The notes beneath the pieces are model-generated. The model had not been told where the DNA came from. It searched no databases and saw only the letters and a list, made by a program, of their open reading frames with translations. Shown here one piece after another: positions 1-7,758 of a stretch of 64,000 nt of DNA. The position numbers and the translations under genes are program-made. Within the stretch, counting starts at the first letter, position 1, and the number at the start of each line of letters is the position of its first letter. Origin of the DNA: Solirubrobacterales bacterium (GTDB taxonomy: Bacteria > Actinomycetota > Thermoleophilia > Solirubrobacterales > Solirubrobacteraceae); the NCBI GenBank assembly GCA_003138355.1, contig PLFX01000052.1:1-64000 (forward strand). Reading direction: 5' to 3'.

Positions 1-94
1 TGGCGATGACGCCGAGCTGCTCCCTCTCGCGCTCAGCAGCTGCGTGCGGTGGCCGGTCGCTCGCTGCTCCTTTCGCAGAATGCGAGCGCCGTCG

Positions 95-472
95 CTACTG
101 GTAGGAGATGAACTCGAGCAGCGTCCCGTCGGGATCCCGGAAGTACACGCTCTGACCCTTGCCGCCGGCGCCGTCGCGCTCGACCGGTCCTTCCTCGACC
201 GGGACGCCGCGCTCGCCTAGGTGTACGACGGCGTCCGTGATCGGGCCGTCCCAGACGAAGCAGAGGTCGCTGTTGCCGGGCTCCACTGGAATCCGTGCAA
301 CTGGTCCCGCTGAGACTCCGGGACCGTGGACGTTCAGCTGCTGCCCGCCGAAGCGGGACGCCCACCCCGACTCGCGGGCAACGAGCTCGGCACCGAGGAC
401 ATCACGGTAGAAGCCGTTGGAGCGCTGCCAATTGGACACGGCGATCACGCAGTGATCCAAACGAGCTTGCAC
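95..472 (-). CDS. VOC family (glyoxalase/bleomycin-resistance fold) protein
   Basis: A 125-residue single-domain protein of the vicinal oxygen chelate superfamily. It opens with the typical first strand (RLDHCVIAVSNWQRSNGFY) and ends with the matching C-terminal strand (FRDPDGTLLEFISYQ), where the Glu of LLEF is a usual metal ligand, as is the His of LDHC. Length is normal for a one-module VOC protein. The substrate cannot be told: relatives include glyoxalases, dioxygenases and antibiotic-binding proteins. It stands alone, reading away from the adjacent IS element. The start is the Met just before the fold begins. Confidence 0.85.
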   Translation of the reverse strand: MQARLDHCVIAVSNWQRSNGFYRDVLGAELVARESGWASRFGGQQLNVHGPGVSAGPVARIPVEPGNSDLCFVWDGPITDAVVHLGERGVPVEEGPVERDGAGGKGQSVYFRDPDGTLLEFISYQ

Positions 473-529
473 GCGATGATCGTAGCCGGACCGCAGGCAA
501 CCGCTGCTCGCGCGATGCGAGCGTCAGGA

Positions 530-539
530 GTGGGGGTTT
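530..539. repeat. Left copy of IS target-site duplication
   Basis: GTGGGGGTTT, identical to 1979-1988 on the other side of the IS element. Confidence 0.85.
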
Positions 540-1978
540 GGTCGCGTCCCAGAACTGCTGTAAATAGCCGCCGGGTGCTGTCAAGGCGACGGCGTAGGTT
601 CCCTCAAGTCCTGCAAGACGATGAAGGAGGCCTACGCCGTGAAACGCACCGTACCGCCATCGGCGGAGATACAGAAGAGCATCGACAGGCTGCTCGCGGG
701 CGGGCTTGTTGAGGACCCGCCGAAGATGCTTTCGGAGCTCGCCCGGCTTGGGGCGAGGTTGATCATTCAGCAGGCTGTCGAGGACGAGTTCGATCAGTGG
801 CTTGGCCGCGCGCGGTATGAGCGCCGGCCCGAGGTCGGAACCGGGAAGCGCAATGGGTTCAGGCCGCGGAGCGTGCAGACCGGGGAGGGCGAGCTGGTGG
901 TCGAGATCCCGCAGGTTCGTGAGGCGGCTGAGCCGTTCGTCTCGAAGCTGTTCTACCGCTGGCACCACAAGCGCTTGTTGCGGACCGATCCGCTGAGGGC
1001 GCTGATCGTTGGTGCGTTCGTGCGCGGCCTGTCGACTCGCGACGTCGAGTCGCTGTGCGAGGAGGCAGGGCTCGGGCGGACGTCGAAGTCGACGGTCGCC
1101 AGGGTCTGCAGCGAGCTGCACGAGCGCTTCGAGGCGTTCTCGCGCCGCAGCCTCTACGACGTGAAGCTCGTCGTCTTGTTCTTGGACGCGATCTATCTCG
1201 CGGTCCGTCCGAGCGGCCCGAAGGAGGGCGTCGTTTGCGCCTGGGGGATCAATGAAGACGGGGAGCGCGTGCTGGTCTCGGTGCGTCTGGGGATGCGCGA
1301 GTCACGCGACGACTGGCTCGAGCTCGGGCGCGACCTGACCCGGCGTGGCATGCCGGCGCCACGCCTGATCGTCGCCGACGGTGCGCCCGGGTTGATCTCG
1401 GCGGCCGATGAGCTGTGGCCGCGCGCTGAGCGCCAGCACTGCGTCGTTCACCGCCTGCGCAACCTGCTCGCCAAGCTCCCCAAGAGCGAGCAGCAGCGCG
1501 TCCGCGCCGCCTACTGGCAAGCACTCAACGAAGCGACCAGCATCAAAGACGGCAAGCTCCGCCTCCAAGTCCTGATCTCAGACCTCGAGCGCCAGGGCTA
1601 CCAGTCGGCTGCCCGCTGCCTCACCGACGACCTCGACGCGCTCGTCGTGCACCTGCGCTACCCGCTCAGGCACCGCCACCGCTGGCGCTCAACGAACCTG
1701 CTCGAACGATCACTCGGCGAGGTCCGCCGGCGCACCAAAGTCATCGGCCGCTTCCCCGGCGAGACCAGCTGCCTCTCAATGGTCTGGGCCGTCCTGGACC
1801 TGTTCTTCAGCCACGCCAGCAACGGCGCCACCTTCACCGATCTGGACCGCCAACACCTCTACCGAATCAAATACCAGGCGGCCGAACCGATCGCCATCGA
1901 CGAGGAGGTCACCGCCGCCTAAACTCACCCCGGGAACCTGAACCGCGGGCGAAGTTACAGCACTAAAGGGACGCGACC
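540..1978 (+). mobile_element. IS256-family insertion sequence, complete
   Basis: A 1,439-bp element holding one transposase. The ends are imperfect inverted repeats: both read GGTCGCGTCCC inward, then five mostly mismatched bases, then TGCTGTAA (540-563 and the reverse complement of 1955-1978). It is flanked by an exact 10-bp direct repeat GTGGGGGTTT at 530-539 and 1979-1988, the target duplication; the next base also matches, so an 11-bp repeat is possible. IS256 elements usually make 8-9 bp duplications, so the exact boundary may shift by a base or two. Intact ends and an intact gene point to a recent insertion. Confidence 0.92.
639..1922 (+). CDS. IS256/Mutator-type DDE transposase
   Basis: About 427 residues. 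The DDE catalytic core is complete: first Asp in VLFLDAIY, second in LIVADGAPGL, followed by the family signature HCVVHRLRNLL, and the Glu in TNLLERSLGE. It should cut and paste the element through its inverted repeats. I prefer the GTG at 639 because AAGGAGG lies at 624-630 with proper spacing; an ATG at 621 in the same frame would overlap that ribosome site. The reading frame is uninterrupted, so the enzyme may be active. Confidence 0.93.
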   Translation: MKRTVPPSAEIQKSIDRLLAGGLVEDPPKMLSELARLGARLIIQQAVEDEFDQWLGRARYERRPEVGTGKRNGFRPRSVQTGEGELVVEIPQVREAAEPFVSKLFYRWHHKRLLRTDPLRALIVGAFVRGLSTRDVESLCEEAGLGRTSKSTVARVCSELHERFEAFSRRSLYDVKLVVLFLDAIYLAVRPSGPKEGVVCAWGINEDGERVLVSVRLGMRESRDDWLELGRDLTRRGMPAPRLIVADGAPGLISAADELWPRAERQHCVVHRLRNLLAKLPKSEQQRVRAAYWQALNEATSIKDGKLRLQVLISDLERQGYQSAARCLTDDLDALVVHLRYPLRHRHRWRSTNLLERSLGEVRRRTKVIGRFPGETSCLSMVWAVLDLFFSHASNGATFTDLDRQHLYRIKYQAAEPIAIDEEVTAA

Positions 1979-1988
1979 GTGGGGGTTT
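1979..1988. repeat. Right copy of IS target-site duplication
   Basis: GTGGGGGTTT, identical to 530-539. Confidence 0.85.
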
Positions 1989-2261
1989 GCGCATGGTCGC
2001 TTTGGTGGCAAAGGAGTCACCGATCCCACTGCCCCCTCCGTGACCGCATCCGCTCGCGTGAAAGCAGCGGCGGAGATTCGCTCGACGAGCGCATCGCCTG
2101 GCGGGCACGAGCTGTTGGCTGCGCGGCTCGTGGCATCGCATGCGAGCTTCGCAGCATGCTCAGGGCTTCCAAACCGGTTCCATCGCACCTGATCGATTAG
2201 GTGATGCGGACCGGGCCACCCACGATGCCAAACCGCCGCGTTTACCAGGCGCATTCCGTGA
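1989..2261. other. Intergenic stretch between IS element and tRNA-Ile
   Basis: About 270 bp with no convincing gene. A short inverted repeat (CACCT, 8-nt loop, AGGTG) lies near 2188-2205, downstream of the tRNA on the minus strand, and could help end its transcript, but it has no T tract. Joined to the left flank of the IS this would have been one intergenic region before insertion. Confidence 0.5.
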
Positions 2262-2335
<74 letters not shown>

Positions 2336-2472
2336 GTTCTGTGCGCGCCCCGAGGCGTGCTCTGGCCGCGCCATGTTAGCGCCCGCGCTCTGCCGCGTTG
2401 GCCATTCCGGCGTTGGCGCGTACCACCCGAAGGGGGCATGTAACAAATGCCACTTGCGCACGCGGGGGGCGG

Positions 2473-3381
2473 TCAGACGGTCGGGGCTAAACGAGCGGCG
2501 AGCTCGAGCGCCTCTTCGGCGCTGGCGAACGAGAGCTCCGCCCGATACCCGCGGCGATGGGGTGCCACGCGCACCTCCGCGCCGAGCGCCGCGGAGAGTC
2601 GATCCGAGATCTCGCCGCAGGCCTCGATCTGGTCGGGGTGCGCCGCGGTGGCGCGCCGGCGCGCCGGTGTGGCATCAGTCGTCGTGGCGGTGCGCGCCGC
2701 CTGCTCGAGCGTGCGGACCGACCAGCCCTCGGCGGCAGCCTGGCGCGCCAGCGCACGGCGAGCGTCGTGGCCCGTTGCAAGCAGGAGCGCCCTGCCGTGG
2801 CCCTCGCTGAGCGCCCCGCTTTCGAGTAGCTGGAGTGCCTCATCCGGCAGGTCGAGCAGGCGCAGCAGATTCGAGACCGCCACACGGCTGCGGCCGACGC
2901 GCAGGCCGACCTCCTCGCGCGAGAGCCCGAGCTCCTCGACGAGGCCCGCGCAGGCGCGCGCCTCCTCAACGGGGTTGAGGTCTTCGCGGGCCATGTTCTC
3001 GATCAGCGCTAGCTCGAGCGACTCCGCGTCGTCGCGCGGCCTGACGAGCGACGGTATGAGCTCGAGGCCGGCGAGCTTGGCGGCGCGCCAGCGCCGCTCG
3101 CCGACGATCAGCTCGTAGCGACCGCCGGGGATCGGCCTAACGAGGATCGGTTGCAGGACGCCGCGCGTGCGCAGCGACTCGGCCAGCGCCCCAAGCGCCG
3201 TGTCATCGAAGTGGCGGCGCGGCTGGCGGGGGTTCGCCGAGATCAACTCGACCGAGAGATCGCGCAGGTCGTCGCGCTCCTCGGCGCCCGTCTGCGAGAC
3301 CGCCAGGATCGCCGACAATCCGCGGCCCATCCCGCGGGGCCTTGGCCCGCCGCCGGGCGAGGTCCCCGGCCAGCTAGCCAC
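2473..3381 (-). CDS. parB: Chromosome-partitioning protein ParB
   Basis: 302 residues. It binds parS sites and spreads as a CTP-dependent clamp for origin segregation. Visible: the N-terminal GRGLSAIL segment that contacts ParA, the CTP-binding box GERRWRAAKLAGL, the ENMAREDLNPVEEA motif, a helix-turn-helix (LSREEVGLRVGRSRVAVSNLLRLLDLP), and a C-terminal dimerisation region. Its start overlaps the 3' end of parA by 8 bp; a second Met 17 codons in (GMGRGLSAIL) is an alternative. It is the last gene of the minus-strand origin operon. Confidence 0.95.
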   Translation of the reverse strand: MASWPGTSPGGGPRPRGMGRGLSAILAVSQTGAEERDDLRDLSVELISANPRQPRRHFDDTALGALAESLRTRGVLQPILVRPIPGGRYELIVGERRWRAAKLAGLELIPSLVRPRDDAESLELALIENMAREDLNPVEEARACAGLVEELGLSREEVGLRVGRSRVAVSNLLRLLDLPDEALQLLESGALSEGHGRALLLATGHDARRALARQAAAEGWSVRTLEQAARTATTTDATPARRRATAAHPDQIEACGEISDRLSAALGAEVRVAPHRRGYRAELSFASAEEALELAARLAPTV

Positions 3382-4252
3382 CGGCTGCTACCTCGCGCGC
3401 GAGTGCCACGTAGGCATCCGACCCAGCGCAGAACGGATCGTGCAACGTCACCGGGACGCCGAAGCTCGGCGCCTCGCTGAGCCTGACGTTGCGCGGGATC
3501 ACGGTGTCGAAGACCAGCCCGGGGAAGTGTTCGCGCACGTCGCGCTCGACGTCGCGGCCAAGGCGCGTGCGGTTGTCGTGCATCGTCAGGAGCATCCCGG
3601 CGACGCTCAGGCGGGGGTTGAGCTCACGCTGGATCAGGCTGATCGTGTCGAGCACCTGCGCGAGACCCTCGAGGGCGTAGTACTCGGTCTGGACCGGCAC
3701 GATCACCCGATCGGCCGCCACGAGCGCGTTCACCGTCAACGGGCCGAGCGAGGGCGGGCAGTCGATCAGAATGAACCCAAAGCGCTCGCGAAGCGGAGCG
3801 AGCGCATCGCGCAACCGCTGCTCTGAACGGGCGACCGTGGGCAGCTCGACCGAGGCGCCGACGAGATCGCGTCCCGAGGGCAGCAGCCACAGCCGGTCGA
3901 CCGGCGTGGCGTGCACGGCTTGCTCGGCGGTGCACTCGCCGCACAACACGGCGTACACGTTCGGCTCGAGGTCGCGTGGCTGACCCAGCCCTACCGTTGC
4001 GTTGGCCTGCGGGTCGATGTCGACGATCAGGACGTCATAACCCGCTCCGGCCACCGCCGCTGCGAGGTTCACGGCCGTCGTCGTCTTGCCAACGCCGCCC
4101 TTCTGGTTTGCGATCGCAAACACCCGCACGTCCGACACCGTAGCGGTCCGTGGCGCGGTCGTGGTGCGCGGGTCCCCGTGGGCGCGCCGAGCTGCGCCCG
4201 AGACTCGCAGCGTGCGGCCAATGAACTCGCCTGCAAGACCGCGCGGGCTCAT
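3374..4252 (-). CDS. parA: Chromosome-partitioning ATPase ParA (Soj)
   Basis: 292 residues. A deviant Walker-A ATPase that forms nucleoid-bound dimers and is driven by ParB. Visible: the P-loop KGGVGKTTTAVNLAAAV, Walker A' DIDPQANATVGLG, and the Walker B region FILIDCPPSLGPLT. The ATG at 4252 overlaps the rsmG stop (ATGA), which favours it. It gives a 38-residue Arg-rich N-terminal extension before DVRVFAIANQ. A GTG just before SDVRVF would make a more typical protein, so the start is not settled. Confidence 0.95.
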   Translation of the reverse strand: MSPRGLAGEFIGRTLRVSGAARRAHGDPRTTTAPRTATVSDVRVFAIANQKGGVGKTTTAVNLAAAVAGAGYDVLIVDIDPQANATVGLGQPRDLEPNVYAVLCGECTAEQAVHATPVDRLWLLPSGRDLVGASVELPTVARSEQRLRDALAPLRERFGFILIDCPPSLGPLTVNALVAADRVIVPVQTEYYALEGLAQVLDTISLIQRELNPRLSVAGMLLTMHDNRTRLGRDVERDVREHFPGLVFDTVIPRNVRLSEAPSFGVPVTLHDPFCAGSDAYVALAREVAAGG

Positions 4253-4956
4253 GCTTGGCGGCCGAGCGGTCGCTTTTGCGCAGCGCCGGGGCGGCGCGGG
4301 AACCGGGCGGGAGTGTCGGCGATCTTCATGTACACGTGTAGATGGTGCGAGACGCTTCCAGGATATGGCGCGGTGCGGACCACAGCAGCGGGGTCGAGCC
4401 CGAGCTCGCGCGCCGCGCTCTCGCCGGCGGACCGCTCCACACGCGAGACAGACCCTTTCCAGGCCACGAGTGCCCCGCCGAGTGCGAGCAATGGCGCCGC
4501 GTACTCGCAGACGAGCGCAAGCTCACCAAGCGCCCGTGCAACGACGAGCTCGGCCCACTCTCGACCCTCCGCCCAGGCCTCCGCTCGTGAGCAGACGACG
4601 CGCGCATTCGCCGCTCCGGCAACGGTGCGCGCGCGTCCGAGAAACTCACATTTGCGCCGCGAGCTCTCGAGCAGGACGACGGCGGCGTGCGGGCGCGCGA
4701 TCGCCAGCGGCAGTCCCGGGAACCCGGCGCCGGAGCCCAGATCGACCACGCTCCCTGCCCGCGCCACCTCCGGCAGCTCGAGGGCGCTGAGCGAGTCCGC
4801 GATGTGCACCTCCGCGGCGTGCTCCGGATCGCGCACGCTGCTCGGCGCCGCGGGATCCCGGGCCAGCAGCTCGAGCAGCGCCAGCAGCCGATCCGTGGCT
4901 CCCGGCTCGAGTCCGTGCAGGCCGACCAGCCGTTCGACTCGCGTGCGCGCCGTCAA
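4249..4956 (-). CDS. rsmG: 16S rRNA (guanine-N7) methyltransferase RsmG (GidB)
   Basis: 235 residues. It methylates G527 of 16S rRNA with S-adenosylmethionine; loss gives low-level streptomycin resistance in several bacteria. The SAM-binding motif is VVDLGSGAGFPGLPLA, followed by LLESSRRKCEFL and the VVARALGELALV segment typical of the family. The start is a TTG overlapping the stop of the upstream small gene (TTGA), so translation is probably coupled. Length matches the family. Confidence 0.95.
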   Translation of the reverse strand: MTARTRVERLVGLHGLEPGATDRLLALLELLARDPAAPSSVRDPEHAAEVHIADSLSALELPEVARAGSVVDLGSGAGFPGLPLAIARPHAAVVLLESSRRKCEFLGRARTVAGAANARVVCSRAEAWAEGREWAELVVARALGELALVCEYAAPLLALGGALVAWKGSVSRVERSAGESAARELGLDPAAVVRTAPYPGSVSHHLHVYMKIADTPARFPRRPGAAQKRPLGRQA

Positions 4957-5306
4957 CGCGCGCGGATCCGGGCGATGTAGTCCGCATAACGGACGCGCAT
5001 CTGCGCAAGACGGCCGGCGGCGTAATCATCGATCGCGGGGTGTAGGTGGCGTTCGAGTAGGGGAAGCACGTCCTCGACCAGGACCACGCCCCGAGCCATC
5101 CACTGGTAGTAGCTCCTGCCCCCGTGGCCGTAGGGGCCGTAGAGGCGCGAGCGCGGGAACCGGTCGATCAACCAGCGAAACAGAGCCTCGTGGCGGACGT
5201 GCATCCGTAGCGTGACCTGCGGCTGCTTGCCATCACCACCAAACGACCCTTCGCCGATCAGGATGCCGACGACGACGCCGGCGTCGAAGTCCGTCAGCTC
5301 GCCCAC
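4953..5306 (-). CDS. Small LAGLIDADG-like protein in the origin operon
   Basis: 117 residues. It carries one LAGLIDADG-type helix (GVVVGILIGEGSF), a beta segment (PQVTLRMHV), and later SRLYGPYG and YYQWMARG, which follow the LAGLIDADG endonuclease half-domain. The Glu of GEG, where the metal-binding acid sits, is kept, but the preceding Asp of the usual LIDGEG is Ile. One motif means it would act as a homodimer. It may be a domesticated homing endonuclease or a DNA-binding regulator (WhiA also uses this fold). It is not inside an intron or intein. GACACT (minus strand, 5313-5318) lies 6 nt before its GTG, suggesting its own promoter and a leaderless message. Confidence 0.7.
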   Translation of the reverse strand: MGELTDFDAGVVVGILIGEGSFGGDGKQPQVTLRMHVRHEALFRWLIDRFPRSRLYGPYGHGGRSYYQWMARGVVLVEDVLPLLERHLHPAIDDYAAGRLAQMRVRYADYIARIRAR

Positions 5307-5335
5307 CGCGCGAGTGTCGCAGCCGCGACGGACGT

Positions 5336-5364
5336 TGTTTCACCGTCACGAAAAACGTGAAACG
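5336..5364. promoter_or_regulatory. Split parS-like palindrome / possible operator
   Basis: TGTTTCAC at 5336-5343 and GTGAAACG at 5357-5364, separated by 13 bp. The halves are those of the ParB site TGTTTCACGTGAAACA, but the site is opened at its centre. Inside lies a second repeat, TCACG-AAAAA-CGTGA (5346-5360). The block sits between jag and the LAGLIDADG-like gene, reaching the expected -35 position of the latter. It may be a spoiled parS, an operator, or a weak hairpin. Confidence 0.5.
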
Positions 5365-5829
5365 CTACGAGGGCGCGACGATCAGGCGCCGCTGCGGCTC
5401 GTCGCCCTCGCTGTGCGTCCGAACGTCCTCGCGATCGCGCAGGTGCTCGTGCACGACGCGCCGATCCGCGGCGAGCATCGGCGACAGCGCCACGGGCTTG
5501 CCCTCCGCGAGCGCACGCGCGGCTGCGCGGTCGGCCTCCGCCCGCAGCTCGGCCTCGCGCTTGCCCCGATAACCGGCGATGTCGACGCGGACGCGTAGCC
5601 CCTCCCCGCCGCGTAGAGCCACGCGCTGCGCCAGGTGCTGGATTGCGTCGAGCACGCTCCCGCGATCGCCAACGAGGCCCTCCGCGCCACTTCCTTCAAT
5701 CGTGCCCAGCAGGACGCCGTCCCCCTCCTCGATTGCGACCTCGGCGTCGAGCTCGAAGGCCTCGACCAGCGTCTCGAGCAGGTCGCGCAGGGCCTCGCTC
5801 GGCGTCAGCTCGGTGTCATCCGTCTCCAT
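5365..5829 (-). CDS. khpB: RNA-binding protein Jag/KhpB (KH-R3H)
   Basis: 154 residues. It binds RNA and affects cell division and envelope growth in Gram-positive bacteria. A short acidic N-terminus is followed by a KH-like region (VLLGTIEGSGAEGLVGDRGSVLDAIQ in pieces, with the GDRG loop) and an R3H domain (RAAARALAEGKPVALSPM and RRVVHEHL). The N-terminal Jag domain found in Firmicutes is missing, as is usual in actinobacteria. It stands directly after yidC, its conserved neighbour. Confidence 0.93.
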   Translation of the reverse strand: METDDTELTPSEALRDLLETLVEAFELDAEVAIEEGDGVLLGTIEGSGAEGLVGDRGSVLDAIQHLAQRVALRGGEGLRVRVDIAGYRGKREAELRAEADRAAARALAEGKPVALSPMLAADRRVVHEHLRDREDVRTHSEGDEPQRRLIVAPS

Positions 5830-5838
5830 CCGCGCGCG

Positions 5839-6741
5839 CTATCGCCTACGGCCAGAGCGCTTCTTGCGCTTACGCGGCGCCTGCGGCGGCGGCGCGCTGC
5901 GCGTGGGCTTGGTCGACGCGGCGGCACGACGCGCAGCCGCCGGCGCGGCGCGACCGTTGGCGGCCGCCGCGCTCGCCGGCGCCACCGCCGGCACGCGGCG
6001 GCGGGCGTACCACTGCAGCGGGATCTGCGTCATGTTCGACGTCGTCCAGTAGAGCAACAGCCCCGCCGGGTACTGGATGATGATCACCGTGAAGACGAGC
6101 GGCAGGACCATGAACATAATCCGCTGGTTGCGCTCGACCTGCATCGTCGAGAAGTACGACGTCATCAGCATCGTCGCCAGGTAGGCCGCGATCAGCACGA
6201 TCAGCGTCCCGCCCGTCGCCTTCAGCGTGATGTCGTGGATGAAGAGGAAGCTCGCTGAATTGTGCGCGCCGGCAATCTGCGAGCAGCCGTGCTTGCCGAG
6301 GAACGTCGTGAGCTGCTTGCTCGACAGGCTCGGGTGCGCCGCCGCGGCCTGGACGCCGCAGATCTTCTGCTTCAGGTCCGTGCGCAGCATGTAGAAGAGC
6401 GAGATCAGCACCGGCAGCTGGATCAGCAGCGGGAGGCAACTCGCGAACGGATTCACTCCGTACTCGCGGTAGTACTTCATCGTCTCCTCGCTCATCCGCT
6501 GGCGGTCATCCTTGTAGCGCTGCTGGATGGCCTTCAGCTCGGGCGCGTGCTTCTGCATGATCGCCATGCTCTTGAACTGCTTGATCATCAGCGGCAGCGT
6601 GACGACGCGGATCGCCATCGTCAGGCCGATGATCGCCCAGCCCCAGCTGCCGCCGAGAATCGTGTGCGCTTCGACGAGAATCGCCTTGAAGACGGCGATC
6701 AGCGGCCCGAATGCGCTCTGGATGACGTTTGCGAGGATCAT
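5839..6741 (-). CDS. yidC: Membrane protein insertase YidC
   Basis: 300 residues, of the short Gram-positive type. It inserts membrane proteins with or without SecYEG. Visible: a first membrane segment, the loop [24 protein letters not shown] (with the conserved charged cytoplasmic hairpin), further membrane segments around [17 protein letters not shown] and [20 protein letters not shown], and a basic tail ending in [11 protein letters not shown] that can contact ribosomes. The ATG at 6741 overlaps the yidD stop (ATGA); a longer frame upstream merely shadows yidD. Confidence 0.96.
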   Translation of the reverse strand: MILANVIQSAFGPLIAVFKAILVEAHTILGGSWGWAIIGLTMAIRVVTLPLMIKQFKSMAIMQKHAPELKAIQQRYKDDRQRMSEETMKYYREYGVNPFASCLPLLIQLPVLISLFYMLRTDLKQKICGVQAAAAHPSLSSKQLTTFLGKHGCSQIAGAHNSASFLFIHDITLKATGGTLIVLIAAYLATMLMTSYFSTMQVERNQRIMFMVLPLVFTVIIIQYPAGLLLYWTTSNMTQIPLQWYARRRVPAVAPASAAAANGRAAPAAARRAAASTKPTRSAPPPQAPRKRKKRSGRRR

Positions 6742-7016
6742 TGGCGTGAGCCCGCCGCCTCGGCCCCGCAGTCGTGCGCGCGGAACAGTCGCTGCGCCGA
6801 CACCGGATCGAAGCCCCCGCGGCTCAACGGGTTGCAACGCACTACCCGCCAGCCTGCAAGCACGAGCCCGCGCAGTATGCCGAACTCGCGGATCGCCTGC
6901 ACGGCGTAGTGCGAGCAACTCGGCTCGTAGCGGCACCGGGGCGGGATCAGCGGCGAGATCAGGCGCTGGTAGGCCAGCAGCGGCAGGACGGCCAGCTCGC
7001 GCGGTCGGGGCCTCAC
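6738..7016 (-). CDS. yidD: Membrane protein insertion efficiency factor YidD
   Basis: 92 residues. It supports YidC-dependent insertion at the membrane. The family core is present: [30 protein letters not shown] and [17 protein letters not shown] choose the GTG at 7016 because it overlaps the rnpA stop as GTGA, matching the coupling seen at yidD/yidC; an ATG at 7070 would intrude 58 bp into rnpA. Confidence 0.94.
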   Translation of the reverse strand: MRPRPRELAVLPLLAYQRLISPLIPPRCRYEPSCSHYAVQAIREFGILRGLVLAGWRVVRCNPLSRGGFDPVSAQRLFRAHDCGAEAAGSRQ

Positions 7017-7405
7017 GCGCGCACCTCGCCTTCGCGCTTGACGGATGTCAAGAGCTCCGCAAGTGCGCACTCGATGCCCGCGAGCCCGTGCTCGCGCGCG
7101 AGCGCTGCCGCATCAGACCGCGCCACCACGACGACATCGTGGCCCTGCGGAATCGCCTCCGCGTGTGTCGTGCACGCCTCTCGCAGCAGGCGCTTCACGC
7201 GATTGCGTTCGACCGCACCGCCGACCTTGCGCCCAACCGAGAGGCCCACGCGCCCGAGGTCGCTGCCATCGCGCGGGAATGCGTAGAGCACGAGGTAGCG
7301 GTTCGCGACGGACCGGCCGTTGCGGTACACGCGGTCGAACTCGGCGCTGCGCGAGAGCCGTCCCGGGCGCCGTCGGGGGGCACCGGCGTGCCGGGCCTCC
7401 GTCAC
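7013..7405 (-). CDS. rnpA: Ribonuclease P protein component
   Basis: 130 residues. It is the protein subunit that helps the RNase P RNA trim tRNA 5' ends. The family signature [11 protein letters not shown] is intact, after [14 protein letters not shown]. The N-terminus is basic ([20 protein letters not shown]). The GTG start overlaps the rpmH stop by one base (TAGTG), so the two should be cotranslated. Confidence 0.96.
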   Translation of the reverse strand: MTEARHAGAPRRRPGRLSRSAEFDRVYRNGRSVANRYLVLYAFPRDGSDLGRVGLSVGRKVGGAVERNRVKRLLREACTTHAEAIPQGHDVVVVARSDAAALAREHGLAGIECALAELLTSVKREGEVRA

Positions 7406-7539
7406 TAGACCGTTAGCTGCTTGCGACCCTTGGCGCGGCGTCGCTTCAGCGTCAGACGCCCCGCGCGTGTGCGCATGCGCGTGCGGAACCCGTGCGTGCG
7501 GGCGCGCTTGCGCTTCTTCGGCTGGTAGGTGCGCTTCAT
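7405..7539 (-). CDS. rpmH: 50S ribosomal protein L34
   Basis: 44 residues starting [18 protein letters not shown], the near-invariant L34 N-terminus, and rich in Arg/Lys throughout. It is the first gene of the minus-strand origin operon and faces away from dnaA. A much longer open frame runs upstream on the same strand but is a shadow of dnaA. Confidence 0.97.
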   Translation of the reverse strand: MKRTYQPKKRKRARTHGFRTRMRTRAGRLTLKRRRAKGRKQLTV

Positions 7540-7758
7540 CGCGAGGAGCCGCGCGGGGATTGCGCGTAGCCGGCCAGTATACCCAGGCACGTAGCGCGAT
7601 ACAGCCCTCAAGCGCCGCCGCGCTTTTTTCCCGCCAAATGCGTTCTGCCCCGCTCGGCGGCCCACTGGGTCGTTGCTATATTCGCCGCTCCCGGGGGTCG
7701 TCGGATCCCCCATTCGAATGTCGTAAACACCGTCCCCCGTAGGGAGGACTGCGCGCGC
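7540..7758. promoter_or_regulatory. Divergent rpmH/dnaA promoter region
   Basis: 219 bp between rpmH (minus) and dnaA (plus), so it must hold promoters for both. A TATATT hexamer at 7677-7682 could be the dnaA -10, but I see no good -35. No DnaA box matching TTGTCCACA or TTATCCACA is visible here, so the origin more likely lies after dnaA. AGGGAGG at 7741-7747 is the dnaA ribosome site. Confidence 0.5.

Noticed and set aside
402-2141. Minus-strand frame that would be continuous across the IS target site
   Set aside because: Joining the flanks gives an Arg-rich frame without recognisable domains that overlaps the VOC gene; composition is typical of a shadow frame in high-GC DNA.
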